Source: Gammaproteobacteria bacterium (GTDB lineage: Bacteria > Pseudomonadota > Gammaproteobacteria > SZUA-229). Taken from it: a stretch of 9,041 nt of DNA. The notes under the pieces were generated by a model that saw nothing but the letters and a program-made list of their open reading frames with translations, was not told the DNA's origin and searched no databases. A program made the translations under genes and the position numbers. Position 1 is the first letter of the stretch. The number at the start of each line of letters is the position of its first letter. Positions 1-4,777 of the stretch are shown here, piece by piece. Where the stretch lies: the NCBI GenBank assembly GCA_016191795.1, contig JACPVK010000377.1, positions 1 through 9,041 on the forward strand, written 5' to 3'.

Positions 1-216
1 AGCGCTCGCTTCGACATTCCATTTATCACTTAACTGCTTGCCAAAACCCAGCATCAGTCCAAAATCATCATCGGCCTGACGATCATTATCTGACTTGATA
101 TATGACAGCATGGGTGAGAAATAGAGACCGCCTGTATCATCGGCCGCCTGGACCTTAAGGCTATTGCTCACCAGCAACAGGGAAATTAACGGGGTTAAAC
201 TCATATACTTATTCAT
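1..216 (-). CDS. Outer-membrane beta-barrel protein (OmpA-like N-terminal region), 5' part only
   Basis: Seen: reading leftwards from ATG at 216, 72 codons stay open to the window edge, so the 3' part is missing. The first ~24 residues (MNKYMSLTPLISLLLVSNSL, then KVQA) form a typical Sec signal peptide with cleavage after VQA, before ADDTGG. The mature start (GLYFSPMLSYIKSDND, then a run of acidic residues, FGLMLGFGKQL and KWNVEASA) alternates polar and hydrophobic residues like the first two transmembrane strands of OmpA-type barrels, with the usual 'G..L..KWNVE' turn. A GGAG Shine-Dalgarno (complement of 223-226) lies 6 nt before this ATG, which favours it over the in-frame ATG at codon 5. 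Inferred: an outer-membrane barrel that may continue into an OmpA peptidoglycan-binding domain beyond the edge. The exact subfamily cannot be decided from 72 residues. Its upstream region carries a TTAACAAT tandem box. Confidence 0.6.
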   Translation of the reverse strand, partial: MNKYMSLTPLISLLLVSNSLKVQAADDTGGLYFSPMLSYIKSDNDRQADDDFGLMLGFGKQLSDKWNVEASA

Positions 217-323
217 TTTATTCTCCAGTCATGTAATTGTTAATCTGTCTGGCCACGGCTTGGTCCCTGACCTCTACGGGACGCAGATTAATGACATTAG
301 CGGCATGAAACAAGACAAACACC

Positions 324-348
324 TTAACCTTAACAATTCTTAACAATC
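324..348. promoter_or_regulatory. Tandem TTAACAAT box 1 (candidate response-regulator site)
   Basis: Seen: TTAACAAT occurs twice with a 10-bp period (330-337 and 340-347), preceded by a further TTAAC at 324-328. On the other strand this reads TTGTTAAG-AA-TTGTTAAG. Direct half-sites one helical turn apart are typical of OmpR/PhoB/PhoP-type winged-helix response regulators. The box lies about 110 bp upstream of the omp-like start. Its near-copy is at 510-530. Binding is inferred only. Confidence 0.4.
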
Positions 349-398
349 GCAAAAGCCTTAAGGACCCTCTGATTAAGTCATACAATACTATTTCTTTG

Positions 399-474
399 GT
401 CATTCCCGAATGCTTTTGTCGGGAATCTCCGTGAAATATCGCTGAGATTCCCGACAAAAGCATTCGGGAATGAC
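399..474. repeat. REPIN-like inverted repeat with nested ATTCCCGA/TCGGGAAT palindromes
   Basis: Seen: positions 399-429 and 444-474 are exact reverse complements (31 bp) around a 14-nt loop. Each arm is itself a smaller inverted repeat, ATTCCCGA (402-409) with TCGGGAAT (419-426), mirrored in the other arm. Two REP-like hairpins in inverted orientation define a REPIN. The ATTCCC...GGGAAT core resembles the widespread proteobacterial repeats that include the neisserial dRS3 elements (ATTCCC-N8-GGGAAT), though the inner spacing here is 13 nt. As RNA it would fold into a long hairpin from either strand and could act as a bidirectional transcription or mRNA-stability barrier between the flanking genes. 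No RAYT transposase gene is in the window. Confidence 0.85.
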
Positions 475-509
475 GCTGAATTATTTGTGTTTATACTTGT
501 TCAGAGACT

Positions 510-530
510 CCTTAACAATCTTTAACAATC
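510..530. promoter_or_regulatory. Tandem TTAACAAT box 2 (candidate response-regulator site)
   Basis: Seen: CTTAACAATC followed by TTTAACAATC gives two TTAACAAT half-sites with a 10-bp period (512-519 and 522-529). Over 21 bp this differs from box 1 (328-348) at only two adjacent positions. It sits about 160 bp upstream of the mscL ATG and about 29 bp (centre to start of hexamer) before a TAATAT candidate -10 box, roughly where a class II activator would bind. The regulatory role is inferred. Confidence 0.4.
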
Positions 531-691
531 CAGGGCGACAAACAAGTGTAATATGCCCCTGATTTCTGCATGTTATGCACCATCAGCCGTTCTCGTTATT
601 TCTTGCTATATTGATATGCGGTTAACGTCGGCATGAATGCAGACACCAAACAACACATACCGATTAATAAACACAATCAGGAGACATAAAA

Positions 692-1141
692 ATGTTAAAC
701 GAATTTAAAAAGTTTGCGATGCGAGGCAATGTTGTTGATATGGCCGTCGGTATCATTATCGGTGGCGCCTTCGGTACTATTGTGACAAGCCTGGTTTCAG
801 ATGTCATGATGCCACCACTTGGCCTGATACTCGGCGGCGTTGATTTCTCCGATTTGTTTTTCACATTGAAAGAAGGTGCAACAGCGGGTCCTTACCCCAC
901 CCTGGCAGCAGCCCAATCTGCAGGCGCTGTTAACATTAGATATGGTCTGTTCCTGAATGCTGTTATCGGCTTTCTTATTGTTGCCTTTGCGGTTTTCATG
1001 ATGATAAAGGGCCTTAACAAGCTGCAACAGGAAAAAGAAGGGCCCGCTGCCGCACCAACCACCAGGGAATGCCCACGTTGTTATTCAAGCATTGCGATCA
1101 AAGCCACGCGTTGCCCGCATTGCACATCTGAACTGGGCTAA
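692..1141 (+). CDS. mscL: Large-conductance mechanosensitive channel MscL with a C-terminal zinc-ribbon-like tail
   Basis: MscL is an inner-membrane homopentamer that opens under high membrane tension and releases solutes during hypo-osmotic shock. Seen: 149 aa beginning MLNEFKKFAMRGNVVDMAVG, which matches the family signature (amphipathic N-terminal helix, then FAMRGNVVD). TM1 is about residues 14-42, ending in the conserved MPPLG. A periplasmic loop spans about 50-83. TM2 is about 84-106 (NAVIGFLIVAFAVFMMIKGL). The E. coli protein ends in a helical bundle (KEEVLLTEIRDLL), but here the segment after the KLQQEKEGPAAAPT linker is ECPRCYSS...TRCPHCTSELG. It has four cysteines (C127, C130, C141, C144) in two CxxC knuckles, so it could bind a metal. 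This tail is in frame and not a frameshift artefact. AGGAG at 679-683 lies 8 nt before ATG. A hairpin at 1173-1199 follows the gene. Confidence 0.97.
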   Translation: MLNEFKKFAMRGNVVDMAVGIIIGGAFGTIVTSLVSDVMMPPLGLILGGVDFSDLFFTLKEGATAGPYPTLAAAQSAGAVNIRYGLFLNAVIGFLIVAFAVFMMIKGLNKLQQEKEGPAAAPTTRECPRCYSSIAIKATRCPHCTSELG

Positions 1142-1172
1142 GCTGAGCTCAGGAGCATTCAACATCTGCTGG

Positions 1173-1199
1173 CGCGGGCCTTGCTGCTCAAGGTCCGCG
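1173..1199 (+). terminator. Hairpin downstream of mscL (possible terminator, no T-tract)
   Basis: Seen: CGCGGGCCTTG (1173-1183) pairs with CAAGGTCCGCG (1189-1199) through an 11-bp stem with one G-T pair and a 5-nt loop. It starts 32 nt after the mscL stop. It is GC-rich and strong, but no T-run follows, so it is not a textbook intrinsic terminator. It could protect the mscL mRNA 3' end or assist termination. Confidence 0.45.
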
Positions 1200-1341
1200 T
1201 CCATATAGACCGCCGCTATCTTCAACGCCTGTCCATATTAGCCATAGCGTGATAAATGTCAGGCTATACACACATCTATATCGACAACGCCCTTACCCGC
1301 CACTATCATAGCCACACGTATAAAATCACGAGATACACAGC

Positions 1342-1887
1342 ATGAGCAATCCGTTTCAGGACCAGCTTCTTAAAGCCGGTCTGGTCACCAAACAGCAAGT
1401 TCTCAAAGCCAACAGCGACAAAAACAAACAAAACAAGCAGCAACGTGCGCCCAAAGGTACAACGGCCATAACCGACACCGCACTCAAGGCGCAACAAATC
1501 GCCAATGAAAAAGCCAACCAGGCCCGCGAATTCAACAAACAGAAAGAAGAACAGGCGCGACAAAAAGCCGCTACAGCTGAAATCAGGCAACTAATAAGCA
1601 GCCATCACATCAAACGCGATTCGGGTTGCGACATCGCCTACAATTTTGAACATGATAAAAAAGTCAAAACTATTTATGTGAATGAAGAACTGAGAAAACA
1701 AATTATCCAGGGCAAGACTGGTATTGTCTGCCTGGAAGAAAAAATCGAGCTGGTACCCAAAGCCATTGCCGAGAAAATCCAGCAACGCAATGCCGGATAT
1801 ATTGTGTTATTTACCGATGAGCAGCAAACATCCGATGCCAATGATCCTTATGCAGATTACAAGGTGCCGGATGATTTAATGTGGTAA
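1342..1887 (+). CDS. yaiL: YaiL / DUF2058 family nucleoid- or polynucleotide-associated protein
   Basis: Seen: 181 aa. The N-terminus MSNPFQDQLLKAGLVTKQQ matches the family motif 'LQEQLLKAGLV'. Residues ~20-85 are very rich in Lys, Gln, Asn and Ala with no prolines over long stretches, so they form a charged helix or coiled coil that could contact nucleic acid. The C-terminal half (~88-181) is a compact domain with alternating strands (IAYNFEHDKKVKTIYVNEEL, then TGIVCLEEKIELVPKAIAEK). It ends in NDPYADYKVPDDLMW, nearly identical to the end of E. coli YaiL, and the length agrees with that protein (~180 aa). Known: the family is widespread in Gammaproteobacteria and annotated as nucleoprotein or polynucleotide-associated; its molecular role is not established. 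The Shine-Dalgarno is weak (ACGAG at 1328-1332, 9 nt before ATG). The gene is transcribed alone and converges on arfB. Confidence 0.93.
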   Translation: MSNPFQDQLLKAGLVTKQQVLKANSDKNKQNKQQRAPKGTTAITDTALKAQQIANEKANQAREFNKQKEEQARQKAATAEIRQLISSHHIKRDSGCDIAYNFEHDKKVKTIYVNEELRKQIIQGKTGIVCLEEKIELVPKAIAEKIQQRNAGYIVLFTDEQQTSDANDPYADYKVPDDLMW

Positions 1888-1923
1888 ACAACGGGATATA
1901 TTGCTGCTGTAGAAAAGATTTGA

Positions 1924-1946
1924 CACAGAGGCACAGAGGCACAGAG
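1924..1946. repeat. Short tandem repeat, CACAGAGG x ~3
   Basis: Seen: CACAGAGG at 1924-1931 and 1932-1939, then CACAGAG at 1940-1946, an exact 8-bp period over 23 bp, 37 nt after the yaiL stop. Purine-rich CACAGAG(G) tracts of this kind are, to my knowledge, common intergenic repeats in proteobacteria. No function can be assigned. Confidence 0.8.
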
Positions 1947-1947
1947 C

Positions 1948-1964
1948 AACTCTTTGAGTTTTTT
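1948..1964 (+). terminator. Weak terminator-like stem with T-run after yaiL
   Basis: Seen: AACTC (1948-1952), loop TTT, then GAGTT (1956-1960), followed directly by four more T residues to 1964. A 5-bp AT-rich stem is short for an intrinsic terminator, but it lies 60 nt after the yaiL stop, where one is expected. Confidence 0.3.
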
Positions 1965-2008
1965 ACACAAACATGATCAGCACCCGTTACCAGCACATCC
2001 TACGCGAA

Positions 2009-2078
2009 CTGATTAAGTCAAAATATTTCAACGCAGGGTGGATGCACTACGTTTAGCCATCCTGCCAGACTTAATCAG
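2009..2078. repeat. Palindromic element with CTGATTAAGTC termini between yaiL and arfB
   Basis: Seen: the ends CTGATTAAGTC (2009-2019) and GACTTAATCAG (2068-2078) are perfect 11-bp inverted repeats. Inside them, GCAGGGTGG (2033-2041) pairs with CCATCCTGC (2057-2065) in a 9-bp stem with one G-T pair, leaving a 15-nt loop. The 70-bp unit therefore forms a two-tier hairpin. It lies exactly between two convergent genes and starts 8 bp before the arfB stop side, so it may act as a bidirectional terminator. The 'cgcagggtggatgcact' type of core resembles intergenic palindromes of other Gammaproteobacteria. No target-site duplication is obvious. Confidence 0.6.
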
Positions 2079-2086
2079 ATGTTCCC

Positions 2087-2497
2087 CTATTGGTCATCAA
2101 CCTTGCCGCGCAGGTTTTTAGTGCGTCCACGTTTAGTTTTACTATCAACGCGTTTCGCTTTTACACTGCGAGATGGTTTGGTCGCGCGACGGGCTTTTTG
2201 AACAGTTGTTGCCTGCTGAATCAATTCGTGTAAACGCTCAACTGCTTCGGCTCGATTCTTCTCCAGACTGCGATGCTGTTGCGCCTTGATGACAATGACA
2301 CCCTCACTGTTGATGCGCTGATCGCTGTATGCCAGTAAACGCTGCTTGTTAAGCTCAGACAGGGACGAAGCACGGATATCAAACCGCAAATGCACCGCAT
2401 TGGAAACCTTGTTAACATTCTGCCCGCCACTGCCCTGGGCGCGAATGGCGCTGAACTCGATTTCTTCTTCCGGAATGATAATTTTGTACTGGCCCAC
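2087..2497 (-). CDS. arfB: Alternative ribosome-rescue peptidyl-tRNA hydrolase ArfB (YaeJ)
   Basis: ArfB binds ribosomes stalled on mRNA without a stop codon and hydrolyses the peptidyl-tRNA independently of tmRNA. Seen: 136 aa (E. coli about 140). The release-factor domain carries the catalytic GGQ at residues 24-26 within IRAQGSGGQNVNKVSNAVHL, followed by the family block LRFDIRASSLSELNKQRL and GVIVIKAQQHRS. A lysine/arginine-rich C-terminal tail (about 105-136) is the segment that in the family enters the empty mRNA channel. The start is GTG at 2497. The frame upstream is closed by an immediate TGA, and GGAG (complement of 2507-2510) lies 9 nt before the GTG. An ATG 5 nt upstream is out of frame. 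The neighbour upstream on the same strand is an rRNA-type pseudouridine synthase, 205 bp away, so the gene probably has its own promoter. Confidence 0.95.
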   Translation of the reverse strand: MGQYKIIIPEEEIEFSAIRAQGSGGQNVNKVSNAVHLRFDIRASSLSELNKQRLLAYSDQRINSEGVIVIKAQQHRSLEKNRAEAVERLHELIQQATTVQKARRATKPSRSVKAKRVDSKTKRGRTKNLRGKVDDQ

Positions 2498-2549
2498 TAC
2501 TCATGACTCCGGTTGATATTTTTAAAGATAAAGACGAATCAAAAGACTA

Positions 2550-2579
2550 ACGCAAATAAAAGCGGAATGAACGCAAATG
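2550..2579. repeat. GCAAAT-type flanking repeat, left copy
   Basis: Seen: ACGCAAATAAA (2550-2560) and AACGCAAATG (2570-2579), 20 bp apart. Their exact reverse complements, TTTATTTGCGT (2702-2712) and CATTTGCGTT (2694-2703), lie on the far side of the REP pair at 2600-2674. The whole 171-bp block is thus a nested inverted structure. Confidence 0.65.
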
Positions 2580-2599
2580 AACTATTTTAATTTCCACAT

Positions 2600-2674
2600 T
2601 TGTGGGTCGGCCTTCAGGCTGACGTCTTTGTGCAACTAAAATAATAAAGCGTCAGCCTGAAGGCCGACCCACAA
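2600..2674. repeat. REP family pair 1 (inverted, between arfB and the pseudouridine synthase gene)
   Basis: Seen: 2600-2624 and 2650-2674 are exact 25-bp reverse complements around a 25-nt loop. Each arm contains a unit hairpin: GTCAGCC, loop TGAA, GGCCGAC on one strand (one A-C mismatch, or a G-T pair on the other strand). The unit with its tail GCGTCAGCCTGAAGGC...GACCCACA is the same family as the pair at 3513-3584. The inner side of the left arm has one extra A compared with the right arm, so symmetry stops there. A palindromic repeat pair in a spacer between co-oriented genes fits REP/REPIN elements, which often affect mRNA stability. Confidence 0.85.
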
Positions 2675-2693
2675 TAGAAAATAACTATAAAAA

Positions 2694-2720
2694 CATTTGC
2701 GTTTATTTGCGTGCATTTGC
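2694..2720. repeat. GCAAAT-type flanking repeat, right copy, overlapping a gene end
   Basis: Seen: CATTTGCG (2694-2701), TATTTGCG (2704-2711) and CATTTGCG (2714-2721), about 10 bp apart, are the inverse of the repeat at 2550-2579. The stretch overlaps the end of the pseudouridine synthase gene and encodes its last residues (ANARK) and TAA stop. Confidence 0.65.
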
Positions 2721-3476
2721 GGACTTATCTGTTTTCTTACCTGACTGCAGCTCTGACAATTCCAAAGCACTCAACACCCGCCACTGCCCTTTCGCCAGAT
2801 CGCCCAACTGTAACGAGCCTATGGCCACTCTAATCAGGCGCAATACTTCATAATCAAAACCACTCAACAAACGACGAATCTGGCGGTTTTTGCCTTCGTC
2901 CAGAACTATTTCCAGCCAGGCATTCTTTTCGCCGCTGCGTAGTATTTTGACGGCTTTGGCACTTAACATCTCACCGTCCATATTCACGCCACGTAGCATG
3001 GTCTGCAAATCAGCTTCATCCGGTATGGCATTTATTTGCACGTGATAGGTTTTGTCTGGCCCGGTTTCCGGGCTGGTTATACTGGCTGCCCATTGCGGAT
3101 CGTTGGTGAATAACAACAAACCTTCGCTGGCTTTATCCAGGCGCCCGACGGGTGCAATCCACGGTAATTCTGCGCCTGCAAAACAACTGTATACTGTTTC
3201 ACGATCTTGCTCGTCTTTAGTTGTGGTGACTAAACCACGCGGTTTGTTCAGCATCAACACTATCCGCTCCACCGATCCAGTGACCTGACCGGCTACGGAT
3301 ACCACATCAACACCCGTCTGCACGGGAAATTCCGGATCGCATACCACCTGACCATTCACGCTCACTCGCCCTTGCCGTATCCACTCAGCAGCCTGGGTGC
3401 GCGATGCCAAACCCTGTTTGGATAATATGCGCGCCAGGCCATGACGAGGAGTTGATGTGGATTTTTTTGATTTCAT
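2703..3476 (-). CDS. RsuA/RluB-family rRNA pseudouridine synthase
   Basis: Converts a specific uridine of rRNA to pseudouridine in the cytoplasm. Seen: 257 aa. An N-terminal S4 RNA-binding domain (about residues 12-60: GLARILSKQGLASRTQAAEW then GRVSVNGQVV) is followed by the RsuA-type catalytic domain. The catalytic aspartate is D114 in GRLDKASEGLLLFTND, the second family motif is LNKPRGLVTT (77-85), and the C-terminal block is EGKNRQIRRLLSGF. The protein ends in a short lysine-rich tail. The family (RsuA, RluB, RluE, RluF) is clear. Which rRNA position it modifies is not, so no symbol is given. Length and S4 domain exclude RluE-like S4-less forms. The start is the only ATG in the right place, but no recognisable Shine-Dalgarno precedes it. 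The stop and last five codons come from an intergenic-type repeat. Confidence 0.92.
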   Translation of the reverse strand: MKSKKSTSTPRHGLARILSKQGLASRTQAAEWIRQGRVSVNGQVVCDPEFPVQTGVDVVSVAGQVTGSVERIVLMLNKPRGLVTTTKDEQDRETVYSCFAGAELPWIAPVGRLDKASEGLLLFTNDPQWAASITSPETGPDKTYHVQINAIPDEADLQTMLRGVNMDGEMLSAKAVKILRSGEKNAWLEIVLDEGKNRQIRRLLSGFDYEVLRLIRVAIGSLQLGDLAKGQWRVLSALELSELQSGKKTDKSANARK

Positions 3477-3512
3477 TATTTGAGTATTATGGCTTGTACC
3501 AAACGGTAGTAA

Positions 3513-3584
3513 AAAGCGTCAGCCTGAAGGCTGACCCACAAATGCTGGCTATATTTTGTGGGTTGCCCTTCAGGGCAACGCTTT
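3513..3584. repeat. REP family pair 2 with compensatory changes (between pseudouridine synthase and truD)
   Basis: Seen: units at 3513-3542 (plus) and 3555-3584 (inverted), 30 nt each, separated by 12 nt. After inverting the second they agree at 24 of 30 positions. The six differences fall in two triplets that pair with each other within the unit: hairpin GTCAGCC-TGAA-GGCTGAC (3518-3535) against GTTGCCC-TGAA-GGGCAAC (complement of 3562-3579). All three changed base pairs remain paired. Shared parts are AAAGCGT at one end, the TGAA loop, and ACCCACAAA at the other. The family is the same as the pair at 2600-2674. Confidence 0.85.
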
Positions 3585-3618
3585 CACCTTAAAGAAAATT
3601 ATCTACTTATCACAATAT

Positions 3619-4629
3619 CTAGCCATTAATAATCTCACGCAACACCATCGTGGCATAACTGCCCGCCGGCAAAGCAAACGACAGCTGCAGCACATCGTTA
3701 TCAATGCGCCATTGCAAATCTTTTACCCGCAAACGCAAGGCGCGACGTTCCTGATCCATACCGGCTTTTTCCAGCCCGCTACAAAAGACGGGAAACTGTT
3801 GCGCAATGGCATTCTCCAGCTGCAAACAATCCGCCTGTGCCATGCTGGTACCGCGCCCCCACAATGGGCCTGTTGGATGTATGTCCAGTGATTTCAATCT
3901 CGATTCTATTTCCGCACTGTTATCATCGGCGAAACAGGCGCTGCGGCCATCGAGCATGAATACATCGCCCGGCAGGTGCGTATTCCAGTTTTGAGCACGC
4001 ACACGCTGGCTCAATACCTGGTTGAATATCCAGGAACGCGCAGCCGATAAAAATAAACCGCGCTCATGCTGGCGTACGCGCTCACCATTAAACATGCGCT
4101 CGGCCGCCGCCAGGTTTGACAGGCTGTGACCAAAACGCTGCTCCCCAAAATAATTGGGCACGCCCTGTTGTTGCACCGTTTGCAGTCGCGCCTGCAAGCC
4201 ACTGATATCACCTTTTAATTCACGCACCGTGATATCAAAACGATTTCCCGCGAGCGTCCCGCGCTTGAGTTTGCGGTTGTGACGCCGGTGTTGTAGTAAT
4301 TCGACACCTTCGATTTGTAATGCCGCCACATCCGGATCCGGCTTGCCCGGCAAGTGAATGCTGTACCACTGGCTGGTAACTCCGTGCCGGTCTTTTAATC
4401 CGGCATAGCCCACATCCATGGGTTTAACCTGGGCCCAGAGCGCCAGCTGTCTGGCAACCCAGTCGGTATTGTTGGACGTTTTGCGGATATGCATCCACAA
4501 ATGTTCGCCTTCGCCGGCAGGCTGTACCGGCATGATTTCATCGACCAGAAAGTCACCGGTATCGGATTTGATGCTGCCACTGGTCGGGATGTCGCCCGCC
4601 GCACAGGCCAGTTCCTGAAATGAAGTCAC
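3619..4629 (-). CDS. truD: tRNA pseudouridine(13) synthase TruD
   Basis: Makes pseudouridine at position 13 of certain tRNAs, such as tRNA-Glu. Seen: from GTG at 4629 the protein has 336 aa (E. coli about 349). The catalytic aspartate lies in GYAGLKDRHGVTSQWYS and falls at residue 80, the same number as in E. coli TruD. Other TruD signatures are SDTGDFLVDE, GEGEHLW, HNRKLKRGTLAGN, VPNYFGEQRFG, LSAARSWIFNQ and the C-terminal LPAGSYATMVLREIING. Start choice: the frame extends to a TTG at 4698, but those 23 extra residues have no family counterpart, while the GTG gives exactly the 18 residues that precede the 'SIKSDTGDF' block in E. coli. No strong Shine-Dalgarno precedes the GTG (a G-rich GGGCGG is nearby). 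The regulator gene diverges from it. The pseudouridine synthase follows 142 bp downstream, across a REP pair. Confidence 0.95.
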   Translation of the reverse strand: MTSFQELACAAGDIPTSGSIKSDTGDFLVDEIMPVQPAGEGEHLWMHIRKTSNNTDWVARQLALWAQVKPMDVGYAGLKDRHGVTSQWYSIHLPGKPDPDVAALQIEGVELLQHRRHNRKLKRGTLAGNRFDITVRELKGDISGLQARLQTVQQQGVPNYFGEQRFGHSLSNLAAAERMFNGERVRQHERGLFLSAARSWIFNQVLSQRVRAQNWNTHLPGDVFMLDGRSACFADDNSAEIESRLKSLDIHPTGPLWGRGTSMAQADCLQLENAIAQQFPVFCSGLEKAGMDQERRALRLRVKDLQWRIDNDVLQLSFALPAGSYATMVLREIING

Positions 4630-4669
4630 GCTAATAACCGCCCGATTTATCCAGAAAAAACAGGGGGCT

Positions 4670-4698
4670 ACAGTAAGTCCCTTATCCCGCCGGGTCAA
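4670..4698 (-). promoter_or_regulatory. Candidate truD promoter
   Basis: Seen on the minus strand: TTGACC (complement of 4693-4698), a 17-bp spacer, then TACTGT (complement of 4670-4675). The -35 matches 5 of 6 positions but the -10 only 3 of 6. Transcription would begin near 4663, about 34 nt before the GTG start. If correct, the upstream TTG is part of the promoter and cannot be the start codon. Confidence 0.25.
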
Positions 4699-4738
4699 TC
4701 ACCCATAAAATATGATGACCGTCTGATTAATGAACGTA

Positions 4739-4768
4739 TTGACAAGATTTGACGTTGCGTCATATTTT
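4739..4768 (+). promoter_or_regulatory. Promoter of the TetR-RND operon with an internal palindromic operator
   Basis: Seen: a perfect -35 box TTGACA (4739-4744), an 18-bp spacer and TATTTT (4763-4768, 4 of 6). The spacer holds the palindrome TGACG-TTG-CGTCA (4750-4762), placed where a bound dimer would block RNA polymerase. TetR regulators commonly repress their own operon from such sites, so autorepression is inferred. Predicted transcription start is about 4775, only a few bases before the ATG at 4778. Confidence 0.55.
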
Positions 4769-4777
4769 ACCCGCCAC

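Larger units (their letters stand above)
217..691. other. 475-bp gene-free spacer between divergent omp-like gene and mscL
   Basis: This spacer has no credible gene; the open frame on the minus strand at 218-463 runs straight through the inverted repeat and has no family resemblance. It holds, from left to right: a tandem TTAACAAT box (324-348), a 31-bp inverted repeat with nested palindromes (399-474), a second TTAACAAT box (510-530), and the mscL leader. A possible mscL -10 box is TAATAT at 549-554, about 29 bp after the centre of the second box. No good -35 hexamer accompanies it, which would suit an activator-dependent promoter. This promoter reading is weak. The two divergent genes probably have separate promoters here. 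Confidence 0.7.

Noticed and set aside
218..463. Open frame of 81 codons on the minus strand in the omp-mscL spacer
   Set aside because: It runs through one arm and the loop of the 31-bp inverted repeat and through a TTAACAAT box, has no recognisable family features, and overlaps the leader of the omp-like gene.
1061..1141. Frameshift or sequencing error creating the odd MscL C-terminus
   Set aside because: The cysteine module is orderly (two CxxC knuckles with conserved spacing and basic residues between) and ends in a clean stop, so it looks like a genuine domain.
1319..1326. TATAAAAT as -10 box for yaiL
   Set aside because: No acceptable -35 hexamer lies 15-19 bp upstream, and the region is AT-rich enough for such a match by chance.
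369..2020. 12-mer CTGATTAAGTCA shared between 369-380 and 2009-2020, as if two ends of a mobile element
   Set aside because: In 9 kb of sequence a few exact 12-mer repeats are expected by chance, and no matching inverted end or shared flank is found near 369.
2550..3584. Possible CRISPR array because of repeated GTCAGCC-TGAA-GGCTGAC units
   Set aside because: Units occur as inverted pairs nearly 1 kb apart on either side of a gene, not as regularly spaced direct repeats, and no cas gene is present.
3556..3891. 111-codon plus-strand frame antisense to truD
   Set aside because: Its first part is the right REP unit and the rest mirrors the truD coding frame; there is no Shine-Dalgarno and no family resemblance.
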